Origin: Anaerolineales bacterium
Lineage (GTDB): Bacteria; Chloroflexota; Anaerolineae; Anaerolineales; DRMV01
Length of the DNA: 51,903 bases
Direction of reading: 5' to 3'
Assembly: GCA_027053355.1 (NCBI GenBank)
Contig: JALUDX010000059.1
Span: forward strand, 1-51,903
The stretch's first letter is position 1. Each line of letters starts with the position of its first letter. Positions 24,209-34,132 of the stretch are shown piece by piece. A program made the position numbers and the translations under genes. The notes under the pieces are model-generated. The model was not told the origin of the DNA and made no database searches. It worked only from the letters and a program-made list of their open reading frames with translations.

Positions 24209-24514
24209 CGTCTCATCCGTGCGCAGCACCTGGTGGCTTGGCCGCGGCTCAGTCCTGGCCGTCGAAGCGTGCTGCCCCTGTATTCTACTTGACTTTTGCC
24301 GCTCGCGCGGTCGGTAGGGGAAATTCCCCTCAGCGGGCCATGACCATCGTGCGCCCGCGGCAGCAGGGGCCCTCAAATCCTTCCCCGGTGGGAGGCCAAC
24401 CGTCCTGTGGGACGATGTTTTTCGCGCCCGGGTGAGGCACAATCAAAGCAGCGTAGCCGCGCGTGGGGCAGTGCCCCAACCCGGCTTCACGGCATCCCCT
24501 TACAGGAGGTTGGT
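24209..24514. other. divergent intergenic region between elp3 and the ABC exporter
   Basis: A TAGAAT (minus strand, 24282-24287) could be the elp3 -10. The rightward promoter of the ABC genes is unclear; CACAAT near 24438 is the best candidate. A GGGGAAATTCCCC palindrome lies at about 24318-24330. Nothing else was seen. Confidence 0.35.
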
Positions 24515-25246
24515 ATGGACACACCCGCGCTTCGTTTGACCGATTTGACCAAACGCTTTGGCGCTGTTTTGGCGCTGGATCATCTCCATCTGGAAGTGCG
24601 CCGTGGGGAATGTTTGGGCTTCCTCGGCCCCAACGGGGCAGGCAAGACCACCACCATCGGCTTGATTTTGGGGCTGTTGCACCCCACGGCTGGCCGGGTG
24701 GAGGTTTTCGGCCGGCCGGTCACCCCGCGTCAGCAGGCCGCGCTGCGACAAGTAGGCGCGCTGACCGCGGCGCCGGGCTTTTACCCCTACCTTTCGGGCC
24801 GCGACAACCTGCGCCTGCTGGCTCGCCTTTACCCAGAAGTGGACGACCGGCGGGTGGAAGAGGTGCTCGCCGAGATGGGGCTCACTCAGGCGGCGGGGCG
24901 CAAGGTCAAGGGGTATTCCACCGGCATGAAGCAGCGCCTGGGGCTGGCCGCCGCCCTGCTGCACCGGCCTGCCCTGTTGGTGCTGGATGAGCCGACCAAT
25001 GGCCTCGACCCGGTGGGCATGGCCGAAATGCGCGAGCGCCTGCGCAACCTGAAGGCGCACGGTTACACCATCTTCCTCAGCAGCCATTTGCTTCACGAAG
25101 TGGAGCAGGTCTGCGACCGGGTAGGCATTTTGCATCACGGTCGCTTGCTGGCCGTAGGCCAGGTGGCTGATTTGCTGCGCGGCAAGCGTGATCTGGAAGA
25201 GGTTTTTCTGGAAACCGTAGGTCAACCCGATGGAGGTCGAAAATGA
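24515..25246 (+). CDS. ABC-2 type exporter ATPase
   Basis: This 243-residue ATPase has Walker A GPNGAGKTT near residues 42-50, the signature YSTGMKQRLGLAAALL near 136, Walker B LLVLDEPTNGLD near 158 and the switch His in FLSSHLLHEVEQV. It belongs to the antibiotic/lipid exporter group (NatA, BcrA, DrrA-like). The ATG has AGGAGG eight bases upstream. Its stop overlaps the permease start (ATGA, 25243-25246), so the two are coupled. The two-component genes that follow may control it, as happens with bacitracin-type exporters, but a repeat element separates them (inference). Confidence 0.9.
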   Translation: MDTPALRLTDLTKRFGAVLALDHLHLEVRRGECLGFLGPNGAGKTTTIGLILGLLHPTAGRVEVFGRPVTPRQQAALRQVGALTAAPGFYPYLSGRDNLRLLARLYPEVDDRRVEEVLAEMGLTQAAGRKVKGYSTGMKQRLGLAAALLHRPALLVLDEPTNGLDPVGMAEMRERLRNLKAHGYTIFLSSHLLHEVEQVCDRVGILHHGRLLAVGQVADLLRGKRDLEEVFLETVGQPDGGRK

Positions 25247-26118
25247 ACGCCCGTTTTGCTTCTCTGGTGCTTATTGAAGCGCGCAAACTGCGCGGTCGTC
25301 TGCTGCTTTGGGGGTCGTTGGCCGTGTTGGCGCTGCTGGTGGGTGTTTTGCACTTCATGCTCATCGTCACCCTGCAACACCCCTCCCCGCAGGTCCCCGC
25401 TGAAGCTGTGGCGGCCATCAAGAGCATGTTGCGCTGGCCGGCGGCTTTGGAAAACGCGCTCACCTTTGCCGACGGCGGCGGCCTGGGCGGGCTGATCATG
25501 GTCGTGCTGGCCGGCGCGTTCGTGGCGCAAGAAATCACCTGGCACACTGCGCCTTTGTGGTTGAGCCGCGCGGTGGGGCGGGGCGCGCTATTGCTGGCCA
25601 AGTTCGTGGTGTTGGCCGCGGCTGGGTGGCTGGTGGTGCTGGCCGCCTTGTGGGCCGGGGGCACAGTGACCGGCGCGTATGGGTTGCTGGCGTACCACCA
25701 TTTGCCCTGGGGGCAGGTGGACTGGCCGCGCTTGCTCTTGCACACCCTCGCGGTGGCTTATTCGCTCTTCCCCTATGTGGCGCTGGCGATGCTGGTGGCA
25801 GTGGTCAGCCGCTCTACCGTGGTGACCTTGGGCGTTAGCGTAGGCTTCAACCTGCTGATTGAAAACCTGCTGATCCAAGTGTTGCAAATGGTCTCTGCTG
25901 GGGGCGCAACGATCAGCAGTTATCTGCCGGCCATGTTGGGCCGGGCTATCACCTCGTCGTTTACCACCGCTCAGGCCCACGTCGAAGTAGGGCATGCCAA
26001 TCTCCCCGGACTGCACCTGCTTTCGCCCACGGCCGCGGCCCTACTCATCGCGGTCTACACGGGCCTGCTTTTGGCCGCGGCCGCGTTCGCCTTCTACAAA
26101 CAGGATGTGACGGTCTGA
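25243..26118 (+). CDS. ABC-2 type permease subunit
   Basis: This 291-residue membrane protein has six predicted helices and a large loop after helix 1. It includes LIMVVLAGAFVAQEITWHTAPLWLSRAVGR, the typical cytoplasmic segment of ABC-2 permeases after helix 2, and ends FAFYKQDVTV, as many of these permeases do (FxxRDV). It forms the membrane part of the exporter with the preceding ATPase. The substrate cannot be inferred. The start overlaps the ATPase stop. Confidence 0.88.
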   Translation: MNARFASLVLIEARKLRGRLLLWGSLAVLALLVGVLHFMLIVTLQHPSPQVPAEAVAAIKSMLRWPAALENALTFADGGGLGGLIMVVLAGAFVAQEITWHTAPLWLSRAVGRGALLLAKFVVLAAAGWLVVLAALWAGGTVTGAYGLLAYHHLPWGQVDWPRLLLHTLAVAYSLFPYVALAMLVAVVSRSTVVTLGVSVGFNLLIENLLIQVLQMVSAGGATISSYLPAMLGRAITSSFTTAQAHVEVGHANLPGLHLLSPTAAALLIAVYTGLLLAAAAFAFYKQDVTV

Positions 26119-26164
26119 AATGGCCACCCACCCCGCGGCATAGGGTACAATGTTGAAAACAGCC

Positions 26165-26276
26165 GTCTATTCAGCCACAAGGAAATCGACCACGGAGGAC
26201 ACGGACAACCACAGATACGCACGGCTTTTCAAGTCGCCAAGAGAGGCAACCAAGCAACCAAGTAACCAGGTCACCA
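26165..26276 (+). repeat. GTAAC-family fragment R5 before the histidine kinase
   Basis: It begins GTCTATTCAGCCACAAGG, a variant of the family end, then ACCACGG, CACAGATACGC, AGTCGCCAAGAGAGGC and AACCAAGCAACCAAGTAACC. The last 50 bases nearly match the end of R6 (27876-27922), so R5 and R6 flank the kinase gene as direct repeats. Confidence 0.6.
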
Positions 26277-26295
26277 AGCCCCCCAGGACACCCCC

Positions 26296-27807
26296 ATGCC
26301 CTTGCCCACGCCCAACTTCCGCCGCCTGCAGTGGAAACTCACCCTTTCGTACACCTTAGTGACCACCGCGGCCATCTTGCTCATCGAACTGGCCGCCCTG
26401 GTTTTTGCCGCCATACTCATGCAGCGAGCGCCTCTGCTACCCACGCTGATCGTCTCTTCCCTCAAAAGCGGCGCTTCACCGCTGGCCGACGCCTTGGCCG
26501 CCCAGCCCCCCGACCAGCAGAGAGCCGAGCGATGGCTGGCCGAGTTCGTGCGCTACGGCACCCTGACCACCAACCACGGCAGCCTGAAAATGCACATCGA
26601 CCCCGCGAGCATCACCCAGGCCGTGGTGGTCGACGCCCAAGCGCACGTGGTGGCCGCCTACCCACCGGCCGCGTGCGGGGCCAGCCTGGCCGCGTGCCTG
26701 CCTGCGGAAGGGGAGCACCTGCTGGCGCGCGCCCTGGCCGGAGAAAGCACCCCCGACCGCCTGGCCGAGCAAACCGAGCACGGCTTCCTCATGGCCGTGC
26801 CCATCACCCAGCCCACCAGCGGCAAAGTGGTAGGCGCCTTGTTTTTGCGGGTGACCCTGCCCTTCACCTGGGCGCAGGCGCCCAAAGTGTTCCTGCTGCC
26901 GGTGGCGCGCAGCGCGTTGGTCATTCTGCTCATCGCGGCCGTCATCGGCACCGTGTTTGGCTTCCTCACCGCCCGCAGCCTCACCCACCGGCTCAAGCGG
27001 CTGGCCACAGCCGCAGACGCATGGAGCCAGGGCGACTTCAGCGTGTTGGCCCGCGACACTTCCCAAGACGAAATCGGCGACCTAGCCCGGCGCCTCAACC
27101 AAATGGCCTCCCAACTGGAAAACCTGCTCCACACCCGGCAAGAACTGGCCGCGGTCGAAGAACGCAACCGCCTGGCGCGCGAACTGCACGACGCGGTCAA
27201 ACAACAGGTCTTCGCCGCGGGGATGCAAATCGCGGCCGCACGGCGTCATCTCCCCGCGCACCCTGAGCAGGCCCAGCAGGCCCTGGCGCAAGCGCAGCGC
27301 CTCACCCAACTAGCCCAGCAGGAACTCACCGCGCTGATCCGGGAACTGCGGCCTGCCGCGTTGAAAGACCAGGGGCTGGCCGCCGCGCTGCGCGACGCCC
27401 TCCACCGCTGGCAAGAACAGACCGGCATCCAGGCCACCCTGCACCTGCAGGGCGAGCGCCGCCTTCCCTTGGCCGTGGAGCAGACCCTCTTCCGCATTGC
27501 TCAAGAGGCGTTGAGCAACGCGGCCAAACACAGCCAGAGCACCCACGTCACCCTGCGGGTGGTCTGGGCCGCCGACCACGTGACACTCATCGTGGAAGAC
27601 AACGGCCAGGGCTTCGACCCCGCGCGCGCCCGCGGGCGCGGGCTGGGGCTTTCGAGCATGGCCGAACGCGCGGCCGAACTGGGCGGCCACGTGCACATCC
27701 ACAGCGCGCCCGGCCAGGGCACCCGCATCGAAGCCCGCCTTCCCCTTCCCCCGCCTGCAGGGGCCAAAAGCCACCCTGAGCCAGGGGATCGTTCGGCCTT
27801 GGGGTAG
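26296..27807 (+). CDS. NarL-type sensor histidine kinase
   Basis: This 503-residue kinase has membrane segments at about 17-42 and 205-228 around an extracytoplasmic sensor region of 160 residues. A HAMP linker (229-281) follows, then a HisKA_3 dimerization domain with the phospho-His in ARELHDAVKQQVFA (near 298) and an ATPase domain with N box EALSNAAKHS and G boxes VEDNGQGFD and GLGLSSMAER. The two Cys in AACGASLAAC lie in the sensor loop. It should phosphorylate the LuxR-type regulator downstream. The ATG is preceded by a weak AGGA. The last residues (DRSALG) and the TAG stop come from the start of repeat R6, so the C-terminal tail may have changed when the repeat arrived. Confidence 0.9.
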   Translation: MPLPTPNFRRLQWKLTLSYTLVTTAAILLIELAALVFAAILMQRAPLLPTLIVSSLKSGASPLADALAAQPPDQQRAERWLAEFVRYGTLTTNHGSLKMHIDPASITQAVVVDAQAHVVAAYPPAACGASLAACLPAEGEHLLARALAGESTPDRLAEQTEHGFLMAVPITQPTSGKVVGALFLRVTLPFTWAQAPKVFLLPVARSALVILLIAAVIGTVFGFLTARSLTHRLKRLATAADAWSQGDFSVLARDTSQDEIGDLARRLNQMASQLENLLHTRQELAAVEERNRLARELHDAVKQQVFAAGMQIAAARRHLPAHPEQAQQALAQAQRLTQLAQQELTALIRELRPAALKDQGLAAALRDALHRWQEQTGIQATLHLQGERRLPLAVEQTLFRIAQEALSNAAKHSQSTHVTLRVVWAADHVTLIVEDNGQGFDPARARGRGLGLSSMAERAAELGGHVHIHSAPGQGTRIEARLPLPPPAGAKSHPEPGDRSALG

Positions 27808-27922
27808 GCCGCGGATGAACGCGGGGACGAATGCAAATTACGAGTTGCGAATTAGGCCGTAGATTTTGGAGATGCCAAGGTCGCCAAGAGAGGCAACTAA
27901 GCAACCAGGTAACCAAGTCACC
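27790..27922 (+). repeat. GTAAC-family fragment R6 between kinase and regulator
   Basis: It begins GTTCGGCCTTGGGG, inside the last codons of the kinase gene, then GCGGATGAACGCGGGGACG, GTCGCCAAGAGAGGC and AACTAAGCAACCAGGTAACC. It separates the kinase stop from the regulator start by 148 bases. Confidence 0.6.
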
Positions 27923-27955
27923 ACTGTCCTTTCTCCCCTCTCTCGGAGGAACCCC

Positions 27956-28624
27956 ATGCCCCTCGAACAGACCATCACCGTGCTGTTGGTGGACGACCAC
28001 GCCGTGGTGCGCCAGGGGGTGCGCGCCTTTCTGGAGACCCAACCCGACATCCACATCGTGGCCGAGGCCGAAAGCGGCGAACGCGCGGTGCGAGAGGCCA
28101 TCCGTTACGCCCCAGATGTGGTGTTGATGGACCTGGTGATGCCCGGAATGGATGGCGTGGCGGCCACGCGCGAGGTCAAACGGGTCAGCCCCCGCAGCCA
28201 GGTGATTGTGCTGACCTCTTACCACGACGACGAGCACATCTTCCCGGCCATTCGGGCGGGCGCGCTCTCGTACCTGCTGAAAGACGTGGCCCCCGAAGAA
28301 CTGGCCCAGGCCGTGCGCATGGCGGCCCGCGGGGAAGCCATGCTGCACCCGCGGGTGGCCGCGCGCCTGATGGCCGAACTGCAAGCCGCGCGGCACGGCC
28401 CCGAACCCCCGTCCGCATTCGCCGACCTGACCGAGCGCGAGTTGGAAGTGCTGCGCCTGATTGCCGAAGGGCTGAGCAACGCGGCCATCGCCGAGCGGCT
28501 GGTCATCGGCGAGCGCACGGTCAAAAGCCACGTCAGCAACATTTTGAGCAAACTGCACCTGGCCGACCGCACCCAAGCCGCGGTGTATGCCTGGCGGCAA
28601 GGGCTGATGAAAGATACCCCCTGA
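27956..28624 (+). CDS. NarL/LuxR-family response regulator
   Basis: This 222-residue regulator has a receiver domain with the acidic pair Asp13-Asp14, phospho-acceptor Asp59 (VVLMDLVMPG), Thr87 (VLTSYHDD) and Lys109 (YLLKDV). A LuxR helix-turn-helix runs from about 154 to 215 (LTERELEVLRLIAEGLSNAAIAERL, then TVKSHVSNILSKL). It is the partner of the kinase just upstream and probably controls the ABC exporter before it. The ATG at 27956 has CGGAGGA six bases upstream. It converges on RNase Z with three bases between the stops. Confidence 0.93.
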   Translation: MPLEQTITVLLVDDHAVVRQGVRAFLETQPDIHIVAEAESGERAVREAIRYAPDVVLMDLVMPGMDGVAATREVKRVSPRSQVIVLTSYHDDEHIFPAIRAGALSYLLKDVAPEELAQAVRMAARGEAMLHPRVAARLMAELQAARHGPEPPSAFADLTERELEVLRLIAEGLSNAAIAERLVIGERTVKSHVSNILSKLHLADRTQAAVYAWRQGLMKDTP

Positions 28625-28627
28625 AGG

Positions 28628-29584
28628 TCACCCCCCGCGACGCCGCGCGGGGCGCGTAAACTTGACCTCGCCCCGCCGAATTTGGAAATAGTCGAAATCC
28701 CGCGCGACCACGGTTTTAGGGAAGACCGCGCGCGCCTCCTGCAGCACGTCTTGTTCCCGATAACGCCGTGAAAGGTGGGTGAGGATCAACTGGCCTACCC
28801 CGGCCTCGGCGGCCAAAGTAGCCGCCTGGCGGGCGGTCAGGTGTGCGAACTGGCGGGCCAGGTCGGCTTCCTCTTCCAGATAAGTGGCTTCCACGACCAG
28901 CGCATCCGCACCGCGGCACACGTCCACCAACTCGGCCGTGCGCCCCACGTCGCCGATGTGCACATACCGCACCCCGCGCCGCGGGGGGCCTAACACGTCG
29001 TCGGGACGAATCACCCGCCCATCGGGCAGGGTGACCGTTTGCCCGGCCACCAACTCGCGACGCCACGGCCCTGCAGGCACCCCCAAGGCTTCAGCCTTTT
29101 CGGGCAAAAAAGGGCGGCGGCTTTTTTCTTCGAACACATAACCGTAACAGTCTGGGCCCCGATGCCACACCGGGAAGGCCTGCACCGTGAAATCTTCGGC
29201 CTCGAAGAGCACCCCTGGCTTCACCTCCCGCAGCACCAAATCCATCGCCGGGCGGTGGTCGCCCAACACCACATCGAACAGCAGGGTGCGGATGCGCGCC
29301 AAAGCCCACGCACCGGCATAAATTTCCAGGCGTTCGATGGCCTCCCAACGCATGAAGGTGGAAAGCAGCCCGGCCAGCCCCAAAATGTGGTCTAAATGGC
29401 CGTGGGTGATCAACACGCGGTTCAGGCGCTTGAAGCCCACCCCGGCGCGCAAAATTTGCCGTTGAGTACCCTCGCCGCAGTCCAGCAAAAATCGGTGTTC
29501 GTTGTGTTGGATGACGTGGGCCGAAAGCCCACGTTGCACCGACGGGGCAGAGGCCGAAGTTCCCAAAAAAGTAAGTTCGAACAT
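28628..29584 (-). CDS. rnz: ribonuclease Z
   Basis: This 318-residue metallo-beta-lactamase protein matures tRNA 3' ends. The zinc site HGHLDH is at 61-66, the N-terminal [17 protein letters not shown] is typical of RNase Z, and [12 protein letters not shown] and ILTHLSRRY supply later ligands. This activity fits the window, because none of its four tRNAs encodes CCA. The ATG at 29584 has GAGGAG six bases upstream; a longer frame upstream is rejected because it runs into the flippase gene. It is the last gene of the leftward operon from the geranylgeranyl reductase. Confidence 0.92.
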   Translation of the reverse strand: MFELTFLGTSASAPSVQRGLSAHVIQHNEHRFLLDCGEGTQRQILRAGVGFKRLNRVLITHGHLDHILGLAGLLSTFMRWEAIERLEIYAGAWALARIRTLLFDVVLGDHRPAMDLVLREVKPGVLFEAEDFTVQAFPVWHRGPDCYGYVFEEKSRRPFLPEKAEALGVPAGPWRRELVAGQTVTLPDGRVIRPDDVLGPPRRGVRYVHIGDVGRTAELVDVCRGADALVVEATYLEEEADLARQFAHLTARQAATLAAEAGVGQLILTHLSRRYREQDVLQEARAVFPKTVVARDFDYFQIRRGEVKFTRPARRRGG

Positions 29585-29594
29585 GGTGTGCTCC

Positions 29595-30605
29595 TCAAGC
29601 GCGGGGCGCGTCGGCTTCGATTTGCTCGATTTCAGCCGGTTTGACGCCTTCTCGCGCCAGGTAGTAAGCCCCCAGCAGGGTGATGGGCAACCAAAGCGCG
29701 ACGTGCAACACAAGGGTGTAACCCGCGGCCAGGCTCTTTTCGACCCCATAGGCGGTAAGCACAGCAATGCCGGGGGTGTCGAACGTGCCCACGTAGCCGG
29801 GCGCGGAGGGTAGGGTGGTGGCCAGGTTGACCACGCCGTTCATCAGCATGAGGGCAAAAAAACTCACCCGGAAGGGGAAGGCGTGCATCACGAACCAGTA
29901 CTTGCCGGTTTCCAGCAGCCAGATGAGCACCGAGGTGAGGAAGATCATCAGCGCCTCGCGCGGGGAACGCAGCGCCTCCAACCCGGTGAGGAATTTGAGC
30001 CCCACGGCCAGCACGGGGTCGCGAAAGCGTTGCGGCAGCAGACCGACGCTTTTCCGCAGCACTTTTTCAGCCCGCTGGGGGAACATGGCCGCCAGCAGGA
30101 ACACGGCCAGCGCGCCCACAAAGGCCACCGCGCCGCCAATGGCCAAATGCTGAATGCTGCCCACAAAGCCGGAATGCGCGGTCAGGCGGGTGAGTTCGGG
30201 CAAATTGAGGAAGACAAAAGCCAGCATCACCACGCCGTCGTAAATGCGCTCGATGAGGATGGTGCTCAGCGAAGCCGAAACCGGCACGCCCTCGTGGCGT
30301 TTGAGCAGCACCGCGCGCAGCAACTCACCGGCGCGGGCGGGGTAGATGTTGTTGCCCATGTAGCCGATGGCCACCAGCCGAAACATCCGCGGCACGGGCA
30401 CGACCTTGAGGGGGCGGATGAGGTAGTGCCAGCGCCAGGCGCGCACCCCCACCCCCACGAAGTACACCGCGATGCCCGGCACCAGCCACCAGTAATTCGC
30501 GTGGCGCAGCGCCTGCCAAAACTCGGGCAAATGCAACCCTTGCAGCGCCAGATAAAGGAAAACCGTGCTGATGGCAATGCCCAGCAGGAAATGCCATCGT
30601 TTCAT
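29595..30605 (-). CDS. flippase-like integral membrane protein (UPF0104), second paralogue
   Basis: This 336-residue protein has eight or so helices and the family stretch [22 protein letters not shown] in the first half and [20 protein letters not shown] in the second. It resembles the AglD/UPF0104 group more closely than the paralogue at 8452-9462. Members are linked to lipid or lipid-linked glycan transport. It starts three bases after the stop of the O-antigen-ligase-like gene, so the two are probably translated together, which fits a role in envelope glycan export (inference). Confidence 0.88.
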   Translation of the reverse strand: MKRWHFLLGIAISTVFLYLALQGLHLPEFWQALRHANYWWLVPGIAVYFVGVGVRAWRWHYLIRPLKVVPVPRMFRLVAIGYMGNNIYPARAGELLRAVLLKRHEGVPVSASLSTILIERIYDGVVMLAFVFLNLPELTRLTAHSGFVGSIQHLAIGGAVAFVGALAVFLLAAMFPQRAEKVLRKSVGLLPQRFRDPVLAVGLKFLTGLEALRSPREALMIFLTSVLIWLLETGKYWFVMHAFPFRVSFFALMLMNGVVNLATTLPSAPGYVGTFDTPGIAVLTAYGVEKSLAAGYTLVLHVALWLPITLLGAYYLAREGVKPAEIEQIEADAPRA

Positions 30606-30608
30606 GCT

Positions 30609-32996
30609 TCACCGTCCGCACTTTTGCACCTGCTCGGCCAGGCGGGGCAGGAACGCGGGGGCTAAAACCGCGCCGCCGGGCAGGCGCTCGGGGGTCAGAA
30701 CCCACTGATTATACACCGACCGAAAGGTCGCTACTTGAGCAGGCACGGGCTCGCCCGGGGTGAGCCACAGGGTTTGACGCCGGAGCACGGCTAAAGCCTC
30801 GCGAGCCTCTTGGCATTGGCCGTGGGCCAGCGCCCACAGGGCATCTAAGGCCAACCGCCGCGGCTTGGCTTCGCGGTTGGGAATAGCCAGGAGGAAACGC
30901 CGCCACCCCGCGGCCTGGGGCACGTTGCCGCGGCGGAGGGCAACGGCGGCCAGGCCGGTGAAAGCCGAGGCTTGTCCCTGGTGAGCAGCCTCCCAAAACA
31001 GCCTTTCAGCCAGGGAGAGGTCGCCGCGGTCGTAGGCTGCCCACGCGGCCTGCTCAGGCTGGCTACGCCAGGCCGCCACGGACGCGGCTTCGCTTTGCTG
31101 CGCGGCCGCTCGCGGGGGCGTGGGGGTTGCGAAGAAAACGGTGTCGACCAACGAAGGGTCGAGATGCAACGCGGTGCGATACGCCTCCGCGGCCGCGCGG
31201 TGGTGGCCCTGCTGCTCCTCCAGCCAACCCAGGTCGGCGTACAGGGGCGCCGCGTAGGGTGCGGCTTGCACGGCTTGCTGCAGGGCGCGCCGCGCGGCTT
31301 CGGGTTGGCCTTGCGCCCACAGCAGCACCCCCAGGTTCCGCCACAGGGTGGCGTGCCAGGGCTCCAGAGCCAGCCCCTGGCGGTAGGCTGCGATGGCGCG
31401 GTCTAACGCGGGGCCGCGGGCGTAAGTTTCCCCTGCCGCGGCGGCTTCCCGGGCCTGCCAGGCGTAGGCATAGGCCGCCTGAAAACGATAGACAGCCACG
31501 GTGGGCTCGTAGCGGGCGGCATCTTCGGCGGCCTGCGCGGCTACGGGCCAGCGGCCTTGCAGGCCCAGGGTGACGCTGCGCGCCGCGGCTTGGCGCGCGG
31601 GCATGAGAAACACCCCACCAGCCGTCAGCAAAGCAGCCCAAGCCACCCACCACGCCGACGCGCCCCAACGCAGGCGCCGCGCACCTTCCTCCGCCCCGGC
31701 GCGACTTTCGCCGCGCCGCACCGCAGCCAACATCAATCCGCCCACCGCGAAGAACACCAGCCAAAAGGACGGCCAACGGCCGGGCAAGGGCGCGTCTACC
31801 AGGCTGTGCACGCCCCACGCCAAAAAGACCGCCAGGCCGGTCTGGCCCTGGAGCGGCAGGCCACGCCATTGCCGCAAGGGGCGGGCCAGCGCGGCGCCCC
31901 CAAAAACCAACGCGGCCAGGCCGATCGTTCCCCCCTCGGCTGCCACTTGCAACAGCGTGTTGTGCGCGTGGCTCAACTCGGGGAAAGGCGGCGTCACCCG
32001 CCATCGATGCAGCCAGAGGGCAAAGTTTGCCGGGCCCAAGCCCAACCAGCCGTGTTGCCGCCAGGCAGCCCAGGCCGCACGCCAGAGCAGCAAGCGGGCG
32101 TTGGGTTGCCAGGCGGGGTGAAAAGTGGGAGATCCGGCCATGCGGCCGTACAACGCCCAACCTGCCAATCCCAGCAAGAACGCGCCGTAAACCGCCCATA
32201 GCCAGCAGGCAAAACAAGTCGGCCGCGGCCTCCAGCCGGTGCGCCAGGCATGATAGAGCATCCAGGCCGTGGCCGCAGTGAGGAAGGCCAGCCAACCCCC
32301 GCGCGAGACCGTCAGTACCTCGATCAGCAACAGCCCGGCCAGGTAGAACTGCCACAGCCACCGCGGCCAAGGCCGTCGGCTTTGCCAAACCCTTGCCCAG
32401 GCCAAAAAAATGGGCACCGGCAGAAAAAAAGCCAGTAGGTTGGGGTTGGGCCAGGCGGGCGTTTGCACCCGCAGCGGGGCGGGCGGCAAAATGCCACCCT
32501 GCCTCGACGCCAGCCAGGCCAGATACCAGCGGCCGGCGAGCACCAGCGCCTGCCCCAACGCGATGCCGCCGGTGAGCAGCAGGCCGTCTTCCACCCAGCG
32601 GGGCCGGTGCTCGGCCAGCGCGGTGATGCCCGCGGCCACGCCCAACGGCAGCACGTAGCCCCACAGCACCGCCCGCAGGCTGACCGGGGGGCGCTCGCCC
32701 GCGAAGGCGGCGGCCAACCCGGCCACGGGCACCACCACAGCCCAGGCCCAGGTCGCAGCATCCCAGCGGGGCCAGGTGCGCCCCTGGCCTACCACTGCCG
32801 CCAATACCCCCAACCCCAAGAGCAGGCCAAGGGCTGCGACGCGGTACGGGCTGCTGAGCGCCGTCGCCGCGCTTGGCACGGCCCACAACACCAAGGGGAA
32901 AGTCACCACCACCAACGCGTGGTACAAATGCTCGCGGTTGGTGAGCCATGCCCGCCATGAAGCGAGCCGCGGCGAGGGGGTAGCCCGTTCAGCCAT
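30609..32996 (-). CDS. O-antigen ligase-like membrane protein with TPR domain
   Basis: This 795-residue protein has about twelve membrane helices in its first 460 residues and a Wzy/WaaL-type periplasmic loop with the motif WLGLGPANFALWL followed by ELSHAHNTLLQVAAEGG; the His in SHAHN is the usual key residue. The C-terminal half carries tetratricopeptide repeats (for example WRNLGVLLWAQGQPEAARRAL and YADLGWLEEQQGHHRAAAEAY). The architecture fits bacterial glycan ligases or polymerases that act on lipid-linked sugars. The start overlaps the thiI stop by eight bases. Substrate unknown. Confidence 0.87.
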   Translation of the reverse strand: MAERATPSPRLASWRAWLTNREHLYHALVVVTFPLVLWAVPSAATALSSPYRVAALGLLLGLGVLAAVVGQGRTWPRWDAATWAWAVVVPVAGLAAAFAGERPPVSLRAVLWGYVLPLGVAAGITALAEHRPRWVEDGLLLTGGIALGQALVLAGRWYLAWLASRQGGILPPAPLRVQTPAWPNPNLLAFFLPVPIFLAWARVWQSRRPWPRWLWQFYLAGLLLIEVLTVSRGGWLAFLTAATAWMLYHAWRTGWRPRPTCFACWLWAVYGAFLLGLAGWALYGRMAGSPTFHPAWQPNARLLLWRAAWAAWRQHGWLGLGPANFALWLHRWRVTPPFPELSHAHNTLLQVAAEGGTIGLAALVFGGAALARPLRQWRGLPLQGQTGLAVFLAWGVHSLVDAPLPGRWPSFWLVFFAVGGLMLAAVRRGESRAGAEEGARRLRWGASAWWVAWAALLTAGGVFLMPARQAAARSVTLGLQGRWPVAAQAAEDAARYEPTVAVYRFQAAYAYAWQAREAAAAGETYARGPALDRAIAAYRQGLALEPWHATLWRNLGVLLWAQGQPEAARRALQQAVQAAPYAAPLYADLGWLEEQQGHHRAAAEAYRTALHLDPSLVDTVFFATPTPPRAAAQQSEAASVAAWRSQPEQAAWAAYDRGDLSLAERLFWEAAHQGQASAFTGLAAVALRRGNVPQAAGWRRFLLAIPNREAKPRRLALDALWALAHGQCQEAREALAVLRRQTLWLTPGEPVPAQVATFRSVYNQWVLTPERLPGGAVLAPAFLPRLAEQVQKCGR

Positions 32997-34131
32997 ACGA
33001 AAACACTTCGGCTTGCGCTAACGTCGCGGCCAGCAGCGCAGGAACGTCCAGCAGGCGCTCCATTTCTTCCACCCGCGCCAAATGGGCACGGGTGGCCGGT
33101 TTGCGCGCCAGCAGCGCACAGCCATCCCGATAAGGCTGTTTTGCTAGGTCGTAAAAGCCCAATTGCTCCCCCAGATCGATGATCTCTTGCTTGGGCCAGG
33201 CCAGCAAGGGGCGGAAAATGGGGAAACCCGCCAGCGCCTGGTTGACCGCGAGCAAATTCTCCATGGTCTGCGAAGCCACCTGCCCCAGGCTGTCGCCGGT
33301 GAACAGAGCGGCCGCGTGCCACTGCCGGGCAATTTCGGCTGCCGCGCGGGCCATGAAGCGCCGAAAAGTCACGACCCGATAAGGCTGAAACCGCCGCGGC
33401 AAGTCCTGCGCCTGCTGATGATACAGCCGATAAGGCAGGTAATACACCTGCAGGCCGGGGATGTAGCGCCCCAGGCGCTGGGCCAGTTGCCCCACTTTTT
33501 GCTGGTGAGCCTCTGCCGCGTGCTCGAAGACGTGGAAGTGCACCAGCCGCACCCGGGCGCCGCGCCGCGCCATCAGGTAAGTCGCGATCACCGAGTCGAT
33601 GCCGCCGGAGTACAACCCCACCAGTTTGCCGCTACTGCCCACAGGGAAGCCCTGGGGGCCCGGGTGGCGGCGGGCAAAGACAAACACCGTGCCCGGCGCG
33701 ACTTCCACGAACACCTCGACGTCGGGCGCATCCAGGTCGACCCGCATTCCCGTGGCCTGAGCCACGGCCGCGCCCACCTGACGGCCGATTTCCGGCGAAT
33801 TGTAGGGGAAGGTTTTGTCTGCCCGCCGGGCGCGAATCGCGAACGTACGGCCTGGCGCAGCCTGGCGTTGGGCTTCTTCCACCGCGGCAGCCACCATCGC
33901 CGGCATCTCAGGCGGGAGCACCCGCACTTCCGCCCACCACGCCACGCCAAACACATCGCTGAAATTTTCGGCTTGGGGGCTTTGAGCCACCAGCCGCCCC
34001 ATCAGATGCTCCACCGAGGTGACCGCGGGGTGCTGACGCCGAATGTTGCGGCGCAACTGGTTGATGAAATCCCGCCGATTTTGCCCCTTGAGACCGATTT
34101 CGCTGCTGTAATGCAACAGAAAAGTGGGCAC
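32989..34131 (-). CDS. thiI: ThiI-type tRNA 4-thiouridine synthetase
   Basis: This 380-residue protein has an N-terminal ferredoxin-like/THUMP region (about 1-165) and a PP-loop ATPase domain with SGGIDS near residue 176 and the ThiI motif TGDSLGQVASQTMENL near 280. It adenylates U8 of tRNA for sulfur transfer. The rhodanese domain found in E. coli ThiI is absent, as in many bacteria, so sulfur should come from a cysteine desulfurase elsewhere. The start is GTG at 34131, with AGGAG six bases upstream, one base after the PiT stop. A MoaD-like protein is two genes upstream, which may or may not be related. Confidence 0.92.
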   Translation of the reverse strand: MPTFLLHYSSEIGLKGQNRRDFINQLRRNIRRQHPAVTSVEHLMGRLVAQSPQAENFSDVFGVAWWAEVRVLPPEMPAMVAAAVEEAQRQAAPGRTFAIRARRADKTFPYNSPEIGRQVGAAVAQATGMRVDLDAPDVEVFVEVAPGTVFVFARRHPGPQGFPVGSSGKLVGLYSGGIDSVIATYLMARRGARVRLVHFHVFEHAAEAHQQKVGQLAQRLGRYIPGLQVYYLPYRLYHQQAQDLPRRFQPYRVVTFRRFMARAAAEIARQWHAAALFTGDSLGQVASQTMENLLAVNQALAGFPIFRPLLAWPKQEIIDLGEQLGFYDLAKQPYRDGCALLARKPATRAHLARVEEMERLLDVPALLAATLAQAEVFSYG

Positions 34132-34132
34132 T

